A stretch of DNA of 64,000 nt from Robbsia betulipollinis (GTDB lineage: Bacteria > Pseudomonadota > Gammaproteobacteria > Burkholderiales > Burkholderiaceae), in assembly GCF_026624755.1 (NCBI RefSeq), contig NZ_JAPMXC010000001.1, positions 620,001 to 684,000 on the forward strand, given 5' to 3'. Each line of letters begins with the position of its first letter. The stretch's first letter is position 1. Below are positions 10,198 through 19,427 of this stretch, one piece after another. Position numbers and translations under genes: made by a program. The notes under the pieces were generated by a model. It had not been told where the DNA came from. It did not search any database and was given only the letters and a program-made list of their open reading frames with translations.

Positions 10198-11256
10198 CTA
10201 TTGACTCGCGGCGTGCGCCGTTGCGGCTGGCGTCACCGCCGCCGGTGCGACCGACCGGGCGAATTCGCCATCGATCAACGCATCGATCACCCGGTCCGGC
10301 TGCGTGCCGGGCCGCACCAGGTTTTCCTGGAGCAGGATCGGCGCGGCGGCCTTCAATGCGGCGGCCTGCGTCGCGCCGGGGACCGGCTGGCTGAAATCGT
10401 TGCGGCTCAATTGCAGTTGTGCGACCGGCAACGATACCTTGGACGCTTCGGCAAGAATCCGGGCGGTCTCCGCCGGATGCGCGATGACCCATACCCGGGC
10501 CTTGTCATAAACCTTCAGCACCGCCGTCAGCGTTTCCGGATGCGCCTTGATGAAGTCCTCGCGCGCATTCAGAAAACCATACGTGTTGTAGTCCACATTC
10601 CGGTATAGAAGCCGGGCGCCATCGTCGACCTGGGCGGCGGCCATGTGCGGATCGAGTCCGGCCCAGGCGTCCACCTGCCCTTTCGCCAGCGCGGTGCGGC
10701 CGTCCGGGTGTTGCAGATTGACCAACTCGACGTCCTCGCGACCCAGACCGATCGTGTGCAATGCGCGAAGCGTGAACAGAAACGGATCGGTGCCGACGGT
10801 CGCCGCGATTTTTTTGCCCTTCAGATCGGCGAGCGTCCTGATCGGCGACTGCCTGCCCACGACCAGCGCCGTCCACTCCGGACGGGAAAACACATAGACC
10901 GCCTTGATCGGGTTCCCGTTGGCCTTGGCCAGCACGGCGGCCAGTCCGGCCGACGAACCGATGTCGATCGCGCCGCTGTTGAGGTATTCGAGCGCGCGAT
11001 TGCTACCCAGGCTCAATATCCATTTCACCTGGGTATGCTCCGGCGCCAGCGCCGCTTCGAGCCAGCCCTGCTGCTTGATGACCAGGCTTTCCGGCGAATA
11101 GTAGGCGTAGTCGAGCGTCACCTGCGCCGCCGGCGCCGCGTGCGCGAACGTCGGCACGCACGCGGCGAACGCGAACGCCGCCGCGGCGCCGATTCTCGAC
11201 AGGACGCCCGTGCGACCGAAATAGCGGGAACGTGCTGCCGGCGATGATGCGAACAT
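10198..11256 (-). CDS. Periplasmic substrate-binding protein, aliphatic sulfonate/nitrate type
   Basis: A 352-residue solute-binding protein of the SsuA/TauA/NMT1-like group. It has an N-terminal export signal (about residues 20-40, ending AHA-AP) and then the mature domain starting QVTLDYAYYSPESLV. Typical features are the GSNRALEYLNSGAIDIGSSAG segment, split here as GSNRALEYL and IDIGSSAG, and LADLKGKKIAATVGTD. It delivers ligand to the downstream permease-ATPase fusion, 16 bases away. Sulfonates, taurine or related organosulfur compounds are the best guess from family; no binding-site residue lets me decide. The C-terminal Ala-rich tail (about 20 residues) is unusual but low in complexity. 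Confidence 0.85.
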   Translation of the reverse strand: MFASSPAARSRYFGRTGVLSRIGAAAAFAFAACVPTFAHAAPAAQVTLDYAYYSPESLVIKQQGWLEAALAPEHTQVKWILSLGSNRALEYLNSGAIDIGSSAGLAAVLAKANGNPIKAVYVFSRPEWTALVVGRQSPIRTLADLKGKKIAATVGTDPFLFTLRALHTIGLGREDVELVNLQHPDGRTALAKGQVDAWAGLDPHMAAAQVDDGARLLYRNVDYNTYGFLNAREDFIKAHPETLTAVLKVYDKARVWVIAHPAETARILAEASKVSLPVAQLQLSRNDFSQPVPGATQAAALKAAAPILLQENLVRPGTQPDRVIDALIDGEFARSVAPAAVTPAATAHAASQ

Positions 11257-11391
11257 TGTATGGTCCCTGTTTTGACTACCTGGATGCCCGATCGCATGTC
11301 AGGTCGAACAATATAGGACCAACCGGCGCGATATTGAATCAAGCAATTCGTCGAAGCAAAGCGCTTGCGATGCTAAAGCCGGATCCGTGAT

Positions 11392-12252
11392 TCAGAACCC
11401 GAACAACGCCTTCGGGGTATCGTTCAAAATCGCCTGGCGATCGGAAGGATCATCAACGATGTCGTTGAACAATGCATATGCCGCAGCATGGTTCTCGGTG
11501 CTCTCATAGCTCGTGTGGGGCCAGTCGCTGCCCCAGATCAGTCTGCCGACGCCAAACGCGTCCTTCAACATGCCATACGCCGTGCGTGCGGTCGTCTTGA
11601 TATGATCACGCCCCGCTTCGTGATTCGTCGCCCCGGCCGTCGTACGTGGGCTGATTCTATAAGCACCGGAAATTTTGACCCAGACACGCCCGGTTTTGCC
11701 CAGCGACAGCAAATCCTGGAACGCCGGATCGCATACCCCGCGTTCAGGGTCCGGACGACCGAAGTGGTCGATGACCAGACGCACGCCACTGTCCAATATC
11801 GGCGCACGGATTTCGCTCAGGCGCGCCGCCTCTATCTGCACTTCCAGATGCCAGTCGAGCGTGCGCAGGCGTTTCAGCAGATGACGCCACGCGCCGCTCG
11901 CGTAATCCGGCGTTTGTTTGCCGATCAGATTGGACCGAATTCCCACAACGCCTTTCGCGTCGTATTCATCCAGCAAAGCGAGCTCGACGTCCGGCTCGAC
12001 GACGACCACGCCTCGAAGCTGTTCCCGGTGACGTTCAAGGCAATCGATCAGATAGCGATTGTCCGTCCCCAAAAAGCTCGGTTGGACCAAAACGGCATGA
12101 GAGATGGCGTTTTCCGCCAGCAGCGAGCGATACAGCGCCAATGGTGCATCGTAGGAAGGGGCATAACGACGCCCTTCCGTCCAGGACATGTCTTTCAAAA
12201 AGACATGGGCGTGGCTATCGACCCTGTCCGTCGGAAGCTTCTTCTGTTTCAT
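11392..12252 (-). CDS. Amidohydrolase-family lactone hydrolase (LigI/sulfomuconolactonase-like)
   Basis: A 286-residue metal-dependent TIM-barrel hydrolase of the Amidohydrolase_2 group that includes 2-pyrone-4,6-dicarboxylate hydrolase, 4-sulfomuconolactone hydrolase and sugar-lactone enzymes. The first-strand metal motif is DSHAHVF; VIDHFGRPDP and LIWGSDWPH near the C-terminus carry the other expected His and Asp. The start at 12252 (MKQKKL) is preferred over an upstream in-frame start because the family begins close to the HxH motif. It is followed downstream by nothing on the same strand and preceded by an MFS gene (55 bases), with a GntR regulator beyond: a small import-and-hydrolyse unit. 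Substrate unknown. Confidence 0.82.
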   Translation of the reverse strand: MKQKKLPTDRVDSHAHVFLKDMSWTEGRRYAPSYDAPLALYRSLLAENAISHAVLVQPSFLGTDNRYLIDCLERHREQLRGVVVVEPDVELALLDEYDAKGVVGIRSNLIGKQTPDYASGAWRHLLKRLRTLDWHLEVQIEAARLSEIRAPILDSGVRLVIDHFGRPDPERGVCDPAFQDLLSLGKTGRVWVKISGAYRISPRTTAGATNHEAGRDHIKTTARTAYGMLKDAFGVGRLIWGSDWPHTSYESTENHAAAYALFNDIVDDPSDRQAILNDTPKALFGF

Positions 12253-12306
12253 AAAAACCCAATTCAGGTCGTCACGTGGTTTACGCCGATCCACGTGCCA
12301 GGGTAT

Positions 12307-13560
12307 CTACGCCGCCGTCTCTTCGGTCAGCACGCGTCCGCTCGTTTCCGGTAACAGCAACACGGAGATCACGACGATCGCATAGGCAAAAGCGGCGTCC
12401 ACGCCAATGGCGAATCCCAGGGAATGCTTGGCGGCCAGGTGTCCGACCATGACGGGAAATCCGGCGGACACGACGCGTCCGAAGTTATAACAAAATCCCA
12501 CGCCGGTTCCCCGTGTGCCTTGTGGATACAACTCGTTGAACAACGCCCCCATGCTCGCGGGAATGCCGGCGGCGAAGAATCCCAGCGGGAATCCCAACAC
12601 CAGCATCGCCGCGTTGGAAAGCGGCAGGAAGATATACACCAGCACGGTGATGACGCAGCATACCGCGAAAAACAAAATGGTCCCACGGCGGCCTATCCGG
12701 TCAAGCAACTGCGATGCGGCCAGACATCCGCAGAAGAACGCGAAAATGATGACCGCCAGATAGCCGCCGGTCCCCAACACGGATAAGTGACGTTCGGTTT
12801 TCAAGAAAGTGGGCAACCACGTCGTCAAGGCAGCGTAGCCACCATGTGCGCCCACGCCCAACAGACCGCCAATCAATGTCATGCGCAGCACATCGGGTGC
12901 GAAAATGGACAATAGCGGGATTTTCCTGATGGATGGACGATCTTCCTGAATGGCGCGCACCGTGGATTCGCGAAGCGGCTCCGGGACGTTGCGCCGGACG
13001 TAGATCACCAGCAGTCCGGGCAGAATACCCAGCGCGAACATGAACCGCCAACCCAACTGCGGCGACATCGTCGAAAATACCACCGTATAAAGCAGCACTG
13101 CCGCCGCCCAACCGACGGCCCATGCGCTCTGCACGGCTCCCATCGCTTTCCCGCGATGTTGATTCCGAATGGTCTCGGCCATCAACACGGCACCTGCCGC
13201 CCACTCGCCGCCGAAACCGAAGCCCTGGAGCGCCTTGAGGACGATGAATTGCGGAAAATTTTGCGAGAAAGCGGAAAGCAAGGTGAACAACGAAAACCAG
13301 ATGACCGTGATTTGCAATACCCTGACCCGGCCGTAACGGTCCGCCGCCGCGCCACAAATCCAGCCACCCATCGCGGACGCGATCAGGGTCACCGCGCTTA
13401 CCAGGCCCGCGTCGGTCTTACTGATGCCCCACTCCGCTATGATCGCCGGAATGACCAGACTGAACATCTGCACGTCGAGCGCGTCCAATGCCCACCCACC
13501 GAAGCAGGCCCAAAAGGTGCGGCGCTCCGTCCGAGAAACCTCTCGATACCAGGAAAACAT
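12307..13560 (-). CDS. MFS transporter, aromatic acid/sugar acid type
   Basis: Twelve-helix major facilitator of 417 residues, probably a proton symporter for an organic acid. The N-terminus MFSWYREVSRTERRTFWACFGGW, broken here as RRTFWACFGGW, leads directly into TM1 with the conserved ALDALDVQMF. The loop 2-3 signature appears as CGAAADRYGRVRVL. The start at 13560 is chosen because upstream in-frame codons encode no membrane or conserved sequence. Genes on either side (amidohydrolase downstream, GntR regulator upstream) suggest it imports the substrate or precursor of the hydrolase. Confidence 0.88.
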   Translation of the reverse strand: MFSWYREVSRTERRTFWACFGGWALDALDVQMFSLVIPAIIAEWGISKTDAGLVSAVTLIASAMGGWICGAAADRYGRVRVLQITVIWFSLFTLLSAFSQNFPQFIVLKALQGFGFGGEWAAGAVLMAETIRNQHRGKAMGAVQSAWAVGWAAAVLLYTVVFSTMSPQLGWRFMFALGILPGLLVIYVRRNVPEPLRESTVRAIQEDRPSIRKIPLLSIFAPDVLRMTLIGGLLGVGAHGGYAALTTWLPTFLKTERHLSVLGTGGYLAVIIFAFFCGCLAASQLLDRIGRRGTILFFAVCCVITVLVYIFLPLSNAAMLVLGFPLGFFAAGIPASMGALFNELYPQGTRGTGVGFCYNFGRVVSAGFPVMVGHLAAKHSLGFAIGVDAAFAYAIVVISVLLLPETSGRVLTEETAA

Positions 13561-13684
13561 GAAAACTCCATTGCAGCCAAACCGCACAGGCTTGGCATTG
13601 AGTAGTACTGATACATGGAACCGGGAAATAGGCATCAACGCCGGGCGTCGCCGCGCATTTTCGGAAGAAAAGCTGTTGTTGACG

Positions 13685-14401
13685 CTACCGGATATCGACC
13701 GTGTATGAAAAATGACCGGGATTGCCACGTGATATCCGCCACTCCAATGCGGACCCGTCGAGTCCATAGGCAATTCTTTCTATGACCACGACCGATCCCG
13801 CATCCTGCAATTTCAACGTTTCGATATCGCTGTCGTTCGCCAGATCGATGGTGAGGCGCTCGCTCGCCCGTGCCACCACCTGACCGCAAAGCGACTCATA
13901 CAATGGATAAAGCAGGTTTCCGAAATCGTCGATGGGCAGTTTTTCCAGTTTCCCGAAACGGCTGAGCGGCAGCCAGATCTCTTCGCTGACCAGCGGCTTC
14001 GCGTCTATCAGGCGCAAGCGTTTCAACTGAAGCGCCGCAATGCCGGCTTCGATTCCCAGCGCGTTCGCCACATGGGCGGGGGGACGTTTCGTTTTCCTGG
14101 ACTGGATTTTGCCCTGCGGAATCTGCCGTCGTCCTCTGGCATCGAGAAACCGGAAAAACCGCAGCAAGGACCGATCGAAATTCGCTCGTCGTATGAAGGT
14201 ACCCCGGCCCTGAAATCGGCTCAGCGCGCCTTCTTTCTCCAATACGTCGATCGCCTTTCGCACGGTTCCCACAGCCAGCCCGTACGACGCGGCCAGTTCC
14301 TGTTCGGTCGGCAACGGCTCATCGAAACGCCATTCCAGCGCAGCAATGCGTGCGGCGAGCTGATCGCGCAACAACTGATATCGCGGCAGGCGTCGGTCCA
14401 T
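13685..14401 (-). CDS. GntR-family regulator, HutC/UTRA type
   Basis: Transcription factor of 238 residues with an N-terminal winged helix (about residues 8-70: EQELAASYGLAVGTVRKAIDVL) and a C-terminal UTRA ligand-binding domain ending in the usual YGLDGSALEWRIS. It lies upstream of and codirectional with the MFS-amidohydrolase pair and most likely controls them, with the effector being a substrate or intermediate. Between its start and the S9 remnant lies a very A/T-rich segment (14441-14465) that may hold its own promoter. Confidence 0.9.
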   Translation of the reverse strand: MDRRLPRYQLLRDQLAARIAALEWRFDEPLPTEQELAASYGLAVGTVRKAIDVLEKEGALSRFQGRGTFIRRANFDRSLLRFFRFLDARGRRQIPQGKIQSRKTKRPPAHVANALGIEAGIAALQLKRLRLIDAKPLVSEEIWLPLSRFGKLEKLPIDDFGNLLYPLYESLCGQVVARASERLTIDLANDSDIETLKLQDAGSVVVIERIAYGLDGSALEWRISRGNPGHFSYTVDIR

Positions 14402-14440
14402 GGCGGTTCAAAATGATGTGACGATCCGGTGACGTCGGAA

Positions 14441-14465
14441 ATTCATATATATGTTTATATAAATA
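14441..14465. promoter_or_regulatory. A/T-rich probable promoter/operator upstream of the GntR gene
   Basis: A run of alternating T/A around TATATA-TGTT-TATATA in otherwise GC-rich DNA, just upstream of the GntR start at 14401. Autoregulated GntR/HutC genes often have A/T-rich dyads here. The dyad is simple in composition, so this is a weak assignment. Confidence 0.3.
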
Positions 14466-14571
14466 GATGATTTTGCCGATAGGGGGTTTCCCGTAGAGGG
14501 CGTCAGGCACTTTTACAGGCCCGCGAACCGGGGCACCGGATACGTGAACGAGACGGGCTGGCCGAAATGCG

Positions 14572-15891
14572 TCACATCGAACCATGCCGGTCACGCCACG
14601 TCACGATTCGGCTGAATGCGTCGCGGATGTTCGGGGCGCTGACGTAGACATGATCCTCGCCAAGATAGCGCACGAATTCCACCGGCTTCTTCAGACCCGT
14701 CAGCGCCATGAACATCGCTTCCGATTGCGCGATGGAAATATAGTCAAGATCGCCATGCATCAGCAGCAGCGGCGCTTCGAAGTTTTCGGCAAGGAAAGAA
14801 GGGCTGTTACGGATATAGGACGCCGGATCCTGCCAAGGCGGCCCTGGCAGATGGAAAGAATGCTCGCACATCTGCGCGAACCGAAATGCGACCTGGTCCG
14901 TATTTTTGTACCGGCAACGCGGGTCGACCTGCTCATGCAGTGCAATCAGGTTCGCGACACCCGCGAGCGAATCGATGAAGTCCCCTCCGGCGTTCTCGTC
15001 GAAGGGGAGATCGGGCTCCAGAACAACGTAACCGTGCGCGGCGAACAGATGTTTGTTGTAGATGAAATAGGGCCCATCGACGAGATGAGGTTCGCCGACA
15101 GCGGTTTTTCTCTCGATACCGGGATAAACGAACATCACGGCGGGATGCCGTTCCTTGGCCGCCCAGTCCGGAGGAAGCACGCAGGACATCGACGCCTCGC
15201 GACCGCTCGACATCGTGTACCTGAGATCGAATGCCTTGCCGAATCGAACATCGCCCAAGTGCGCGTTGACGCGAAGCAGTTCGCGCGTCCCCTCCTCGTT
15301 TCGATGGCGCAAGATCGTGCCGTTGTTCGTGCGGGAGACGGCGATATGCTGACCGGCGCTTTGCCAGAGACAACGGTCCGATGCGGGCGCGGCCATGGAT
15401 GCCTCCTCCGCGAGAGGTTGCGCCGCCTGTTCGTCCGCGAAGCGGGCCACCGCGGGTGGCGCGGTTTCCGAGTTCGAAAAATATGACACCTCGAACGTCG
15501 CCAGGGACACGAGTGCCCATTCCTGCGATGTCTGCCGGGCCGTATCGTCCCTGACACGCAACACACTGGCCGTGGCCACATCGCCCGCCTGCATCGCATT
15601 CCAGGCCGCGCACGCCCGTTCGACGGTGCATGTCGCCATCTCGATCCCTTCCGCGGGTTGTCCTGCAGGCAGAACCCGGCAGACCAGCGACGTGTCGTCG
15701 AGCCACCGGAACGCAGGCGGGCCGTCGGGTTCCACGCATACGTCACGCGCCATCACGGGAGACACGCCACCGGTGTCCGGATCGACGATACACAACCGGA
15801 CCGCGTGCTGGCACGGAAAAACCTTGCAGGGACCGGCACTCCGTGGGAGAGGGTTACCAGCCGGCCTGCGACGCCACGGGCGCTTCCGCAC
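14572..15891 (-). pseudogene. Remnant of an S9 (prolyl oligopeptidase family) peptidase lacking its catalytic serine
   Basis: The 439-residue open frame matches the S9 peptidase family only in pieces. Full proteins are about 800 residues with a propeller and an alpha/beta hydrolase domain. The C-terminal part is well conserved: PPWQDPASYIRNSP, LLLMHGDLDYI (catalytic Asp region) and YLGEDHVY (catalytic His). However, the segment that should carry the nucleophile in GxSxGG is absent: SLAGV is followed almost directly by VDPRCRY, which lies well beyond the nucleophile in intact members. The N-terminal start of the propeller and a signal peptide are missing too. The frame is open, so a product may be made, but it should not be a peptidase. 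No active paralogue is in the window. Confidence 0.75.
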
Positions 15892-15910
15892 GGACGAGAA
15901 ATGAACTACG

Positions 15911-15939
15911 TGATCGTTATTATTGATATAAAACGATCA
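15911..15939. promoter_or_regulatory. Operator-like inverted repeat upstream of the sugar-acid operon
   Basis: TGATCGTT and its exact complement AACGATCA are separated by 13 bases, so the half-sites are 21 bp apart, two helical turns. The repeat ends two bases before the -35 element of the likely kdgT promoter. A site for the DeoR-type protein encoded at the operon's end is a reasonable inference. Confidence 0.45.
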
Positions 15940-15941
15940 TG

Positions 15942-15970
15942 TTGTGCATTATTGCGCGGACATGTATGCT
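15942..15970 (+). promoter_or_regulatory. Probable sigma-70 promoter of kdgT operon
   Basis: TTGTGC (15942-15947) and TATGCT (15965-15970) are separated by exactly 17 bases. A short dyad GTATG-CT-CATAC overlaps the -10 element. The transcript would have a leader of about 60 bases before the kdgT ATG, which is preceded by AAGGAGA. Confidence 0.5.
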
Positions 15971-16038
15971 CATACTGATCGAATAAATCATTTAGCCGAC
16001 TATTTTGTAAGCTAAACGAAAACAATAAGGAGACAGTT

Positions 16039-17031
16039 ATGGCCCAGATTCCCATCAAACGTGCCATTGAGCGCGTTCCCGGCGGCATGATGATCGTGCC
16101 TTTGCTGTTAGGTTCGCTGGTCGCCACGTTTTTGCCGGGCATGCCGAAGTTTTTCGGTTCCTTCACGAGTGCGCTTTTTACGGGCGCCCTGCCCATCCTG
16201 GCCGTGTTCTATGTGTGCATGGGAGCGAGCATCGATATCAAGGCGACCCCCTACCTGCTGAAAAAAGGTGGCGTCCTGTTCGCAACGAAAATTGCAACCG
16301 CCGTCGTCGCGGGTATCGTCCTGGGCCATGTCCTGGGGGAAAATCCGGTGGCCGGCGGATTGTTCGCGGGCATCTCGACCCTGGCGGTCGTGGCCGCGCT
16401 GAACGATACGAACGGTGGCCTCTACATGGCGCTGATGGGTCAGTACGGCAAGTCGGAGGATGTGGGCGCCTACACGATCATGTCGCTGGAGTCGGGGCCG
16501 TTTCTGACCATGGTCACGCTGGGCGTGGCCGGCCTCTCCGCATTTCCGTGGCCGACGCTCGTGGGCAGTATCCTGCCGCTGGCCTTGGGTATGCTGCTGG
16601 GAAACCTGGACCGCGAGATGCGCAAATTCCTGGCGCAGGCGGTGCCGGTCATGATTCCCTTTTTCGCGCTGGCGTTGGGTGCCGGCCTGGATCTGCACAA
16701 GGTATGGCAAGCGGGCTTGCTGGGTCTGGCAATGGGCGTGGGCGTCGTCATCGTGAGTGGCGTCCCGTTGTATATCGCCGACCGTCTTTCGGGAGGAACA
16801 GGCGTCGCGGGCGTGGCGGCGGCCAACACCGCCGGCAATGCCGCGGCGGTTCCCGCGCTGATTGCGGCGGCGAATCCCGTTTATAGCGAGGCAGCGAAAA
16901 GTGCGACGCTGCTGGTTGCCGCTTGCGTGGTGATTTCTTCGATCATTTCGCCCATCCTGACGGCGGCCGTCGCCAAGCGGGCCAACGAACGCGCCGCCCG
17001 CCGCATTTCCGCGACGACGGAGACGAGCTGA
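16039..17031 (+). CDS. kdgT: 2-keto-3-deoxygluconate permease family transporter (KdgT-like)
   Basis: Inner-membrane transporter of 330 residues, the usual KdgT length, with about ten hydrophobic segments and the family's typical stretches [20 protein letters not shown] and [16 protein letters not shown]. Preceded by a strong ribosome site (AAGGAGA). Its stop codon shares a base with the next start (TGATG at 17029-17033), so it is translationally coupled to the kinase-dehydrogenase fusion. Given those partners, it probably imports a four-carbon sugar acid such as D-threonate or D-erythronate rather than ketodeoxygluconate. That is inferred from the operon, not seen in the sequence. Confidence 0.88.
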   Translation: MAQIPIKRAIERVPGGMMIVPLLLGSLVATFLPGMPKFFGSFTSALFTGALPILAVFYVCMGASIDIKATPYLLKKGGVLFATKIATAVVAGIVLGHVLGENPVAGGLFAGISTLAVVAALNDTNGGLYMALMGQYGKSEDVGAYTIMSLESGPFLTMVTLGVAGLSAFPWPTLVGSILPLALGMLLGNLDREMRKFLAQAVPVMIPFFALALGAGLDLHKVWQAGLLGLAMGVGVVIVSGVPLYIADRLSGGTGVAGVAAANTAGNAAAVPALIAAANPVYSEAAKSATLLVAACVVISSIISPILTAAVAKRANERAARRISATTETS

Positions 17032-19412
17032 TGTCCGTGACAGATCTGTTGATCATTGCCGACGACTTGTCCGGTGCGGCGGATTGTGCGGTCGCCTTCG
17101 CAACAAAAGGACGACGCACCGTCGTCGTGCTGGACGCGGAGCGCATCCCGTCGCGCGCCCGGCAGCACGAGGACCTTGAAAATCCCGAAGGGCCTGCCGC
17201 CGACGAGCGATTCGATCGGGGAACCGACGTTATCGCCGCCGACATCGATACGCGGCGTCTGACCGCGGAACGCGCGGGACAACGTGCCCAGGCGATCTAT
17301 CAAACGCTTGGCGGCGCGGCGCGGCGTCTTTGCAAGAAGATCGACTCGACCTTGCGCGGAAATTGGGCGGCCGAGGTCGCCGCCCTGCACCCGCTGGCTG
17401 GCCTGGCTATCGTGGCGCCCGCATTTCCGGCGACCGGCCGTGTCGTGGTGGAGGGTGAGGTGCTGGTACATGGAGTCCCGCTCGAACAGACGGATACGTG
17501 GCAACTCGAACATGCCGGCTTGCCCGCCAACGTGTCCTTGATGCTGGCGAACGCCGGTCTGCGCACCGCCCGCATCGACATAGAGACATTGCGTGGGCAT
17601 GCCATGCTCGCGTCACTGGAAGCAGCGCTGTCCGATGGCGTGCAGGCGGTGATCGTGGACGCACAGACCAGCGACGACCTGGCCCGGCTCGCGAGATTGA
17701 CCTGCGATTGGCGTGTGCCGCACTTCTGGGTCGGCTCCGGCGGCCTAGCGCGCGAACTGGCCGACCTGCCCGAAACGTCCGGCTTGTTCTCCCGCCCCGC
17801 CTCTCTTTGCGTTCCCGACGATGCGGACGAGCATCGCCCTGTGGGCGGTGCAACGCTGGCGCTCGTGGGCAGCCTGTCGGCGGTCTGTGAAAAACAATGT
17901 ACGATGCTTCGCGAACGCGCCGGCATGCCGGAATGGACCGTGCCTCCGGTGGTGCTGCGCGACAGGGAGACACATCCTGAATGGGCCGCCTGGCAAGCGC
18001 GAATTGCCGCCCATCTGAACGCTGCTCAGGATTTGTTGCTGCGCATCGGACGCGATGTGTCCTTCGACCCGGCGGAGGGTGCGGTGTTGTCCGCTGGTCT
18101 CGCGCGGCTGGTCGCCCCCTCTTTCGGAGTTTTGGGCGGCATTATCCTGACTGGCGGCGAAACCGCGCGCGCGATGCTCGTGGAGGCGGGTGTCGCGCGG
18201 CTCGAACTCATCGACGAGGTCGAGGCCGGCGTGGCCGTGGCCCGGCCGGCTTCGCCCCACCCCGCACGCCCATGGATCGTGACAAAGGCAGGTGCATTCG
18301 GCACCGAGCACGCGTTATATGGCGCTTACCGATATTTAAAGAAGATGAAGACAACGGCTGCGGCCGGCCATCTCGTTACCAACAACACCACTCACGGAAC
18401 AGAACCTACTATGAGCGATTATCTCCCCGTCATTGGCATTACCATGGGCGACGCAACGGGCGTCGGTCCGGAGGTGGTCGTCAAAAGTCTGACCCATGCC
18501 AGCGTGTATGCTCAGTGCCGTCCGTTGGTGATCGGCGATGCCCGACGCCTGGAGCGCGCAATCGAGATCACGGGCGCGGCGGTTCGCGTGCATCGCATCC
18601 ATGCCGTCGAGGAAGCGCTGTTTCAGCCCGGGGTCATCGAGTGCATCGATCTGGACCTCATTCCCGCCGACCTCCCGTTTGGCGCCCTGTCTCCGATCGC
18701 CGGTGATGCTGCCTATCGATTCATTGCGAAAGCCGTGGAACTTGCCCAGGCGGAGAAGATCGACGCGATCTGCACGGCGCCGCTGAACAAGGAAGCCCTG
18801 CATGCCGGCGGTCACAAATACCCGGGACATACGGAGATGCTTGCGCATCTCACGGGCGTGGACGAAGTGTCGATGATGCTGGTGGCGCCACAGTTGCGCG
18901 TGATTCATGTCACCACGCATATCGGTATCATCGACGCGATCAAAAGGATCGAACCTGGCCTGGTGCGCCGCACCATCGAGCGCGGCAATGCGACGCTGAT
19001 CAAGTCCGGCATCGCCAAGCCGAGAATCGGCGTGTGCGGGATCAACCCGCACGCCGGCGAGAATGGCCTCTTCGGCTATGGCGAGGAAGAGGAAAAGATC
19101 ATTCCGGCGGTCAAGGCATTGCAGGCGGAAGGGATCGATGTGACGGGGCCGCTTCCTGCGGACACCTTGTTCTTCCGCGCCGGGCGGGGCGATTTCGATC
19201 TGGTGGTGGCGATGTATCACGACCAGGGTCACGGACCTGTTAAAGTATTGGGCCTTGAAGCGGGTGTCAATGTGACGGTCGGACTTCAGGTAGTGAGAAC
19301 TTCCGTGGATCATGGCACTGCGTTCGATATCGCCGGCAAGGGCATCGCCGACGAGGGCAGCATGCTGGAAGCATTGCGGCAGGGCGCGGAACTCGCCACC
19401 CGCCGGGCTTAA
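17031..19412 (+). CDS. dtnK-pdxA2: Four-carbon acid sugar kinase fused to 4-phosphothreonate dehydrogenase (DtnK-PdxA2)
   Basis: A 793-residue two-domain enzyme. Residues 1 to about 435 match the four-carbon acid sugar kinase family (DUF1537): the N-terminal LLIIADDLSGAADCAVAF and the C-terminal ATP-binding GGIILTGGETARAMLV and PWIVTKAGAFG. Residues from 461 match PdxA-type NAD-dependent 4-phosphothreonate dehydrogenase: GITMGDATGVGPEVV, metal-binding histidines in HKYPGHTEML and YHDQGHGPVK. Known separate homologues phosphorylate D-threonate and then oxidise and decarboxylate it to dihydroxyacetone phosphate. The joining segment (about 25 residues) looks like a former intergenic region, and the ATG at 18411 could also start a free PdxA2. 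A DeoR gene follows 15 bases downstream. Confidence 0.87.
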   Translation: MSVTDLLIIADDLSGAADCAVAFATKGRRTVVVLDAERIPSRARQHEDLENPEGPAADERFDRGTDVIAADIDTRRLTAERAGQRAQAIYQTLGGAARRLCKKIDSTLRGNWAAEVAALHPLAGLAIVAPAFPATGRVVVEGEVLVHGVPLEQTDTWQLEHAGLPANVSLMLANAGLRTARIDIETLRGHAMLASLEAALSDGVQAVIVDAQTSDDLARLARLTCDWRVPHFWVGSGGLARELADLPETSGLFSRPASLCVPDDADEHRPVGGATLALVGSLSAVCEKQCTMLRERAGMPEWTVPPVVLRDRETHPEWAAWQARIAAHLNAAQDLLLRIGRDVSFDPAEGAVLSAGLARLVAPSFGVLGGIILTGGETARAMLVEAGVARLELIDEVEAGVAVARPASPHPARPWIVTKAGAFGTEHALYGAYRYLKKMKTTAAAGHLVTNNTTHGTEPTMSDYLPVIGITMGDATGVGPEVVVKSLTHASVYAQCRPLVIGDARRLERAIEITGAAVRVHRIHAVEEALFQPGVIECIDLDLIPADLPFGALSPIAGDAAYRFIAKAVELAQAEKIDAICTAPLNKEALHAGGHKYPGHTEMLAHLTGVDEVSMMLVAPQLRVIHVTTHIGIIDAIKRIEPGLVRRTIERGNATLIKSGIAKPRIGVCGINPHAGENGLFGYGEEEEKIIPAVKALQAEGIDVTGPLPADTLFFRAGRGDFDLVVAMYHDQGHGPVKVLGLEAGVNVTVGLQVVRTSVDHGTAFDIAGKGIADEGSMLEALRQGAELATRRA

Positions 19413-19427
19413 TGTTGAGAAAATGCA

